A DNA stretch of 6,087 bases. Source: Deltaproteobacteria bacterium (GTDB lineage Bacteria; Myxococcota_A; UBA796; UBA2385). A model generated the notes under the pieces. The model was not told the origin of the DNA and did not search any database. It saw nothing but the letters and a program-made list of their open reading frames with translations. Below are positions 1-3,892 of the stretch, piece after piece. The position numbers were made by a program, and so were the translations under genes. The DNA lies in assembly GCA_947462115.1 (NCBI GenBank), contig CANHON010000293.1, positions 1 through 6,087 on the forward strand. Reading direction: 5' to 3'. The number at the start of each line of letters is the position of its first letter. The stretch's first letter is position 1.

Positions 1-148
1 ATCGGGGTCTCGGGTGCGCTTGTCCTTGAGCTTGTCATCGGCCCTCCAGCGCGCCGCTCCGGCGCCCGCTCACGGGCTCCGTTCGGACCCGAGGGCGGCG
101 CCTTGAAGGGCTTTTGGGCCGGCGATCCAGCGGGATCGGCGCCAGGAC
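1..148. other. Left-edge intergenic stretch, possibly with the start of a truncated gene
   Basis: No complete gene is visible downstream of the desaturase stop. On the minus strand an ATG at 36-38 has a good Shine-Dalgarno-like GGAGG at 43-47, five bases upstream, and opens a frame that runs off the left edge after 12 codons (MTSSRTSAPETP). Its codons (ACA, TCA, AGG, GCA) are not the G/C-ending ones used by the other genes here. A neighbouring minus frame over the same bases has better third positions (it reads DDKLKDKRTRDPD) but has a TGA upstream and no usual start codon between. Either could be the edge of a real gene, and 38 bases cannot decide. Confidence 0.2.
120..141 (-). terminator. 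Weak hairpin downstream of the desaturase gene
   Basis: CGATCC (123-128) pairs with GGATCG (133-138) around a four-base AGCG loop. After a G-G mismatch, two more pairs extend the stem at the base. It lies 8 bases beyond the desaturase stop in the direction of transcription. No U-run follows on the minus strand, so it is not a standard intrinsic terminator. It could be a weak terminator, a stability element for the 3' end, or chance pairing in GC-rich DNA. Confidence 0.25.
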
Positions 149-1102
149 CTAGGCGGACAGGGCCTCGGGCGCGGGGCGGGCCGGGGCCGGTGGGCGTCGC
201 AGGCCGTTGATCTGCCGGAAGTAGGCCAGGAGGCCGCGGGTGCTCGTCGCCTCGGCGATCTCCGCCGGCATCAGGGACCGCACCCGGGCGTGGTACTCGG
301 GCAAAAGGTACCAGGGCACGCTAAAGTTGGCGTGGTGCTCCCAATGGTAGTGGATGTTGAAGGGCGAGGTCAGCCGCTGGGTGGGGTAGAAGTAGGTGCG
401 CGAGCGCATCAAGGGCTCGTCCACCTCGGCGAGGCCGGCGCCGTGCTCCTGCACCTTCTTGAGCAGGTTGAGCATGCTCACGGCGTTGAAGCCATAGAGC
501 ACCACCAGCGGCCCCGCCCAGCCGAGGCTGAGCCCGCTGAGCACGGCGATGCCACCCCAGAGCCCGACCGAGAGCAGCAGCCGCCGCGGCTTGAGGCCGT
601 AGCGCCGCGAGGGGTTGGCGATGACGCTGTAGCCGGGCACGAGGTGCAAGGCGGCGCGCCGCCAGAACCGGGCGCCGTCGATCGGGTCGGGATCTTGCGG
701 GTCTTTTCCCGGCTCGCAGGGGTAGAGGTGGTGCGCGACGTGCCCGCGCTCCCAGTGCTCCTCATAGGCCGTGAACGTGAGATCACCGACCAGGCGGCCA
801 ATCTGGTGGTTCAGGCGCTTGGCCGCCGCCCGGTCGGCCCCGAGCAGGTACATGCCGTGGCTGCACTCGTGCACCACCAGCACGAAGACGCCGAGCAGCA
901 CGCAGCCCAGCGCCATCGAGCCGAGCGGCACGAACAGCCAGGGCGGGAGCACGGCGCCCACCGCGAAGATGCCCACCAGGGCGACCAAGAGCAGCGCGGT
1001 GCTGACGAGGTTGATGCGGTTGTGCCGGGCGATGGGCTGCTTGAGGTGGTGCAGCTCATTCCCCGCGGCGACGGCGAGTCGCATCCAGTCCGGCCGTTCC
1101 AT
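149..1102 (-). CDS. Membrane fatty acid desaturase family protein
   Basis: This is a 317-residue integral membrane protein of the fatty acid desaturase/hydroxylase superfamily, which uses a di-iron centre and O2 to put a double bond or hydroxyl into an acyl or similar lipid chain. All three histidine boxes are visible: HECSH at 78-82, HVAHH at 121-125 (with H116 just before) and HYHWEHH at 251-257, which contains an HxxHH. Hydrophobic segments lie at about 32-54, 55-78, 172-192 and 194-212, leaving the histidines on the cytoplasmic side as in the family. The VPWYLLPEYH stretch after the third box is also typical. Length is normal. The ATG has AAGGAG (1107-1112) four bases upstream. It follows the GMC gene after 90 bases on the same strand and may share its transcript. 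The substrate is not evident. Carotenoid or other lipid hydroxylases share these motifs, so the superfamily call is firmer than the reaction. Confidence 0.88.
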   Translation of the reverse strand: MERPDWMRLAVAAGNELHHLKQPIARHNRINLVSTALLLVALVGIFAVGAVLPPWLFVPLGSMALGCVLLGVFVLVVHECSHGMYLLGADRAAAKRLNHQIGRLVGDLTFTAYEEHWERGHVAHHLYPCEPGKDPQDPDPIDGARFWRRAALHLVPGYSVIANPSRRYGLKPRRLLLSVGLWGGIAVLSGLSLGWAGPLVVLYGFNAVSMLNLLKKVQEHGAGLAEVDEPLMRSRTYFYPTQRLTSPFNIHYHWEHHANFSVPWYLLPEYHARVRSLMPAEIAEATSTRGLLAYFRQINGLRRPPAPARPAPEALSA

Positions 1103-1192
1103 GGTGCTCCTTCTGCTGCTGGGCGCCGCGGCGCAGACGCCCCCCGGCTCCCCTACGCGCCGGGCGGGACGGTGGATCAGGCGAGGCGCCGC
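1103..1192 (-). other. Gap between the GMC and desaturase genes
   Basis: These 90 bases hold the desaturase ribosome binding site (1107-1112). They also hold a modest inverted repeat, CCCGGC (1143-1148) with GCCGGG (1159-1164), around a ten-base loop. No U-run accompanies it, so it is not a clear terminator. The desaturase may be co-transcribed with the two genes upstream or have its own promoter, and I cannot identify a promoter here. Confidence 0.35.
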
Positions 1193-2737
1193 TTAGGCCC
1201 CGGACGCGGCCGCGGCCACGAAGGCGCGGGCCCGGTGCGCGAGGCCGTAGATGGTCTCGGAGGGGTTCACCCCGAGCGAGGTCGGCAGCACCGAGCCGTC
1301 CACGATGAACAAGTTCTCGACCGAATGATGACGGTGATCAGGCCGCACCACGCTGCTCTCGGCCTTGGGGCCCATCGCGCAGCCCCCCATCTGGTGGGCG
1401 GTGAAGATGGCGTGCTCAAACGCGCCGTAGCGGGCCGCGTGCAGCTTGGGCAGCTCGGCCTCGGTCCGCAGCCGCACCGGCTCGGCGTGCAGGCTGGCCA
1501 CCTCCTCGGCCCCGGCGGCGATGTGCAAGCGCGCGAGCACCGCGTGGCTCTCGCGGATCGACTCCTGCAGCGCCGGTCCGACCGGGTACACGATGGAGGG
1601 CTGCCCGGACGGCTTCAGCGAGACCCGGCCGCCCTCGTCGCCCGGCAAGAAGCCGTCGGCCTGCAGCGCAATGATCGCCGAGAGGTTGGGGAGCAAGGCC
1701 AAGAACTCGCCGAGCTGCTCGCCGATCAAGGCCGAGGCCGTGCTCGCCAACATCGGGTGCAGCGGCGCGACCTCCAGGAAGAAGCCCACCTTATCGCTGC
1801 CGCGGTCGATGAATTGGTGGCTGCCGATCGACTGCGGCGCCCCATAGTAGGGATCGACGCGGTGGGCGTAGCGGCCGGCCATGCCCACCACCGGGTGCAA
1901 GAAGGTGCGCAGGCCCACCCGCCCGTTGGGGTTCAGCCCGCTGCGCAGCAACAAGGCCGGGCTGTTGATCGCGCCGCCGCACAGGGCGACCACCTTGGCC
2001 TTGACCTCCACCGCCGGCCCGAGCGCGCCGTCGGCCCGCCGCGCCCGACCGACCGCCCCGCGAACCCGGCCGCCCGACCAGTCGAGGGTCTGCACCTCGA
2101 CGTCGGTGTAGAGGCGCATGCCGCCCGCGATGGCGTCGGGCAGGTAGGTGACGTGCATGCCCTGCTTGCCGTCCACCGGACAGCCGACGCCGCAGAAGCC
2201 GGAATTGGCGCAGCCGCGCACGTTTCGGCGGAGGGGGGCGGCCTCCCAGCCCAAGGCCCGGGCGCCCCGCAGCAAGGCTTGGTTGTTCTCGTTGGCTTGG
2301 CTCTCCGGCCAAGTCGAGATGTTGAGTCGGGCCTCGACGGCGTCAAAGTGGGGCGCGAGCTCGGCCTCGCCCAGGCCCTCCACCCCATGCACCCGCGCCC
2401 AATGTTCCAGCACCCGCGGCGGGGTGCGGAAGCAGGTGGTCCAGTTCACGGTGGTGGAGCCGCCCACGCCCTTGCCCTGCAAAATGGCGATGGAGACGTC
2501 ATCCGTCGCCCGCGCCCCTTGCTGCTGGTAGAGCTTGACGAAGGCGTCGCCCTCGTTGAGCGTGAAGTCGCGGCGGGTGTGGTAGCCGCCGGCCTCAAGC
2601 ATCACGACGTCCAGCCCCGCCTCGACGAGGCCCGCCGCCAGCACCGCGCCGCCGGCGCCGCTGCCGATGACCAGCACATCGCAGCGCTCCGAGACCGCCG
2701 CGCTCAGCTCCCGTCCACGAATGATCCGCTCGTTCAT
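1193..2737 (-). CDS. GMC-family FAD-dependent oxidoreductase, probable dehydrogenase large subunit
   Basis: This 514-residue flavoprotein should oxidise an alcohol group (sugar, sterol or long-chain alcohol) using FAD. The N-terminal dinucleotide-binding fold is clear: VLVIGSGAGGAVLAAGL at 21-37 with GSGAGG at 25-30, ending at the acidic VVMLEAG (44-50). GVGGSTTVNW (90-99) is the second FAD contact typical of GMC enzymes. The C-terminal signature HQMGGCAMG (448-456) and DGSVLP...NPSETI (480-496) supplies the expected catalytic pair H448 and N491. C176, C182 and C186 form a CX5CX3C group just before VDGKQG. This segment resembles both long-chain alcohol oxidases and the iron-sulfur region of FAD glucose dehydrogenase alpha subunits. 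There is no signal peptide. The ATG overlaps the stop of the upstream small-subunit gene (ATGA), with GGAGG at 2745-2749 seven bases ahead, so translation is probably coupled. Family is secure; substrate and electron acceptor are inferred. Confidence 0.9.
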   Translation of the reverse strand: MNERIIRGRELSAAVSERCDVLVIGSGAGGAVLAAGLVEAGLDVVMLEAGGYHTRRDFTLNEGDAFVKLYQQQGARATDDVSIAILQGKGVGGSTTVNWTTCFRTPPRVLEHWARVHGVEGLGEAELAPHFDAVEARLNISTWPESQANENNQALLRGARALGWEAAPLRRNVRGCANSGFCGVGCPVDGKQGMHVTYLPDAIAGGMRLYTDVEVQTLDWSGGRVRGAVGRARRADGALGPAVEVKAKVVALCGGAINSPALLLRSGLNPNGRVGLRTFLHPVVGMAGRYAHRVDPYYGAPQSIGSHQFIDRGSDKVGFFLEVAPLHPMLASTASALIGEQLGEFLALLPNLSAIIALQADGFLPGDEGGRVSLKPSGQPSIVYPVGPALQESIRESHAVLARLHIAAGAEEVASLHAEPVRLRTEAELPKLHAARYGAFEHAIFTAHQMGGCAMGPKAESSVVRPDHRHHSVENLFIVDGSVLPTSLGVNPSETIYGLAHRARAFVAAAASGA

Positions 2738-3426
2738 GGCTGAACCTCCGGTGGGTCGGCCGGGGCGGCGGGCGCCTCGGGCGACGGGGGCGAAGCGGGC
2801 GCCTCGGGCGAAGCGGGCGCCTCGGGCGACTGGGGCGCTTGGATCGCCGGGGCGTCGGCTTGGCCAAAGTTGGGCGCCCCCGGGTAGCCGACCATGGCCT
2901 CGGTGCGCGGGTCGGCGAAGTAGGCCGAGGCGCAGAGCCCCCGCAGCGCCTTGAAGGCCGTGCGCCGCACCGGCAGCGCGCTCTCCCGCCAGCTCAGCAG
3001 GGCCCGGCGGCGGTCGGCGAGGTCCGCCCCGGAGAAGGTGCCGATGCGGCCATCCAAGGCGAGGCCCGCGAGGGCGTTGTCGATCAACAGCAGGGCCAAA
3101 ACGAGCTGGTCGGCGTCATCTTTGTCCATCCCCGCCAGGAGCTTGTCGATCTTGCTCGCCACGCCGATGGCGGCCGCGGTGGGCCAGCCGCCGCCCGAGG
3201 GGCAGACCGCCTCCGCCAGCGCCGAGAGCACGCTCCAGGTGCGCGGGCTCAGCACCAGCAGGTCCGCGGGGGCGTCGGCCTCTGTCGTGGGCCACACCGC
3301 GAGGCCGCCCGCCCCCACGCCAAAGACGGCGAGACCAGCGAGGCCCGCCTGCAAGGCGCTGCGCCGGCTGATCCCCGGGCGGGCGGAGGCAGGGGCGGAG
3401 CGGGTGGGCGGGGTCGCGCCGGGCAT
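2734..3426 (-). CDS. Tat-exported gluconate 2-dehydrogenase subunit 3-like (gamma) protein
   Basis: This 230-residue protein resembles the small subunit that accompanies GMC-type membrane dehydrogenases (gluconate 2-dehydrogenase subunit 3 family). A twin-arginine signal, SRRSALQ at 20-26, is followed by a hydrophobic Ala/Gly/Leu segment (27-44). The body has family hallmarks: LSPRTWSVLSALAEAVCP (59-76), a helical GVASKIDKLLAG (88-99), an Asp-rich helix with LLLID, and AMVGYPGAPNF (177-187) near the end. In characterised relatives the small subunit lets the signal-less flavoprotein cross the inner membrane by Tat hitch-hiking; that role is inferred here. The frame is open to a GTG at 3549, but the ATG at 3426 is preferred because GGAGG lies five bases upstream and it puts the signal near the N-terminus. 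The tail (about 197-230) is Pro/Ala/Glu-rich with PEAPAS repeats and may be a flexible linker. Its TGA overlaps the GMC start codon. Confidence 0.8.
   Translation of the reverse strand: MPGATPPTRSAPASARPGISRRSALQAGLAGLAVFGVGAGGLAVWPTTEADAPADLLVLSPRTWSVLSALAEAVCPSGGGWPTAAAIGVASKIDKLLAGMDKDDADQLVLALLLIDNALAGLALDGRIGTFSGADLADRRRALLSWRESALPVRRTAFKALRGLCASAYFADPRTEAMVGYPGAPNFGQADAPAIQAPQSPEAPASPEAPASPPSPEAPAAPADPPEVQP
2768..2829 (-). repeat. Tandem repeats encoding the PEAPAS tail of the small subunit
   Basis: The 17-mer gcgggcgcctcgggcga (plus strand) occurs exactly at 2768, 2795 and 2813, with spacings of 27 and 18 bases. All spacings are multiples of three, so the reading frame is kept. The repeats encode PEAPAS-type units at about residues 201-220 of the subunit 3-like protein. 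This is a short coding repeat likely to vary in copy number by slippage. Confidence 0.85.
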
Positions 3427-3551
3427 CGGGGCCTCCACGGGGGGCCCGAGCTGGGCCTGCCGCAGCCTACCAGAGCGAGCCGGGCGCGCCGCCGCAGCCC
3501 GGGCGGCTATGGTGCAGGGGCCCGCCGCGACCGCGGGGGCCAGGGGCACCG
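3427..3551. promoter_or_regulatory. Divergent intergenic region
   Basis: This 125-base region separates the minus-strand redox/desaturase row from the plus-strand genes, so promoters for both directions should lie here. It is extremely GC-rich and shows no convincing -35/-10 pair. The only AT-containing patch of note on the plus strand is CGGCTATGGT (3504-3513). It recurs almost exactly as CGGCTATCGT (3864-3873) upstream of the lipoprotein gene. TATGGT could act as a poor -10 element. The promoter assignment is tentative. Confidence 0.35.
3432..3436 (-). promoter_or_regulatory. Ribosome binding site deciding the small-subunit start
   Basis: GGAGG on the minus strand sits five bases before the ATG at 3424-3426. 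The longer GTG alternative at 3547-3549 has no comparable site. This selects the 230-residue product with its Tat signal near the N-terminus. Confidence 0.7.
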
Positions 3552-3812
3552 TTGATCCGCCGACGCCTGGACTGGATCGCGCTGGAGCGCGCCGTAAACG
3601 ACGCTGTGGAGGAGGCCTTCTGGCGGGTGCAGTCGGGGCCCGCGCTGCCCGGGGCCCTAGCCGACGCCGCGCGCCAGACCTTGCGGAGCGCCGGCGTCGA
3701 AGGCGCCCAGGTCACGGTGAGCCGCAGCCAAGGCGGATTTTTGCTCGACGTGCGCCTGCCGCCGGGCCTGCCCCGCGTGCTCACGGTGCGCCTGCGCCTC
3801 GACGTGGGCTAA
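3552..3812 (+). CDS. Unrecognised 86-residue protein
   Basis: I do not recognise this small protein. The N-terminal half (about 3-50) looks helical and amphipathic (RRLDWIALERAVNDAVEEAFWRV). The C-terminal part (about 54-85) alternates like beta strands, VTVSRSQGGFLLDVRLP followed by RVLTVRLRLDVG. There is no signal peptide or membrane segment, so it is probably cytoplasmic. The likely start is TTG at 3552 with a weak AGGGG (3542-3546) five bases upstream; no in-frame ATG or GTG lies just before it. The strong third-position G/C bias and a sensible alpha/beta pattern support a real gene. It lies divergent from the dehydrogenase small subunit and 80 bases ahead of the lipoprotein gene on the same strand. 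It could be co-transcribed with that gene, but nothing ties their functions together. Confidence 0.6.
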   Translation: MIRRRLDWIALERAVNDAVEEAFWRVQSGPALPGALADAARQTLRSAGVEGAQVTVSRSQGGFLLDVRLPPGLPRVLTVRLRLDVG

Positions 3813-3821
3813 AGGCCCTCC

Positions 3822-3858
3822 CCGACGCTGCTGCCGAGAAGGGGCCCCGAAGCGTCGG
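3822..3858 (+). promoter_or_regulatory. Eight-base inverted repeat between the small gene and the lipoprotein gene
   Basis: CCGACGCT (3822-3829) is perfectly complementary to AGCGTCGG (3851-3858), with a 21-base spacer that itself contains the self-complementary GGGGCCCC (3841-3848). It begins 9 bases after the TAA of the 86-residue gene. No T-run follows, so a classical intrinsic terminator is unlikely. A factor-binding site, an mRNA structure near the lipoprotein leader, or a weak terminator are all possible. Confidence 0.4.
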
Positions 3859-3860
3859 CC

Positions 3861-3878
3861 GCCCGGCTATCGTCGGGC
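3861..3878 (+). promoter_or_regulatory. Small hairpin just before the lipoprotein ribosome binding site
   Basis: GCCCG (3861-3865) pairs with CGGGC (3874-3878) around an eight-base loop, five bases upstream of the GGAG. It overlaps CGGCTATCGT (3864-3873), so the site could instead be a promoter element. A five-pair GC stem may be chance in such DNA. Confidence 0.25.
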
Positions 3879-3883
3879 TCCTT

Positions 3884-3887
3884 GGAG
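3884..3887 (+). promoter_or_regulatory. Ribosome binding site of the lipoprotein gene
   Basis: GGAG lies five bases upstream of the ATG at 3893. It fixes the start of a gene that has no stop in the window. The next in-frame ATG (4013) would remove most of the signal peptide. Confidence 0.65.
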
Positions 3888-3892
3888 AACCG

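Noticed and set aside
290..2743. An 817-codon open frame on the plus strand across the desaturase and GMC genes
   Set aside because: It is antisense to two well-recognised genes and crosses their intergenic gap. Its product is Arg/His/Gly/Ala-rich low-complexity sequence with no domain. Such open frames are expected opposite GC-rich genes.
3427..3549. N-terminal extension of the small subunit to a GTG at 3549
   Set aside because: The extension is low-complexity Ala/Arg/Pro, has no ribosome binding site, would fill the divergent promoter region and would bury the Tat signal some 60 residues in.
2839..3555. A 238-codon plus-strand frame opposite the small-subunit gene
   Set aside because: It is antisense to a gene with a Tat signal and family motifs. 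Its product is Arg/Gly-rich without recognisable features.
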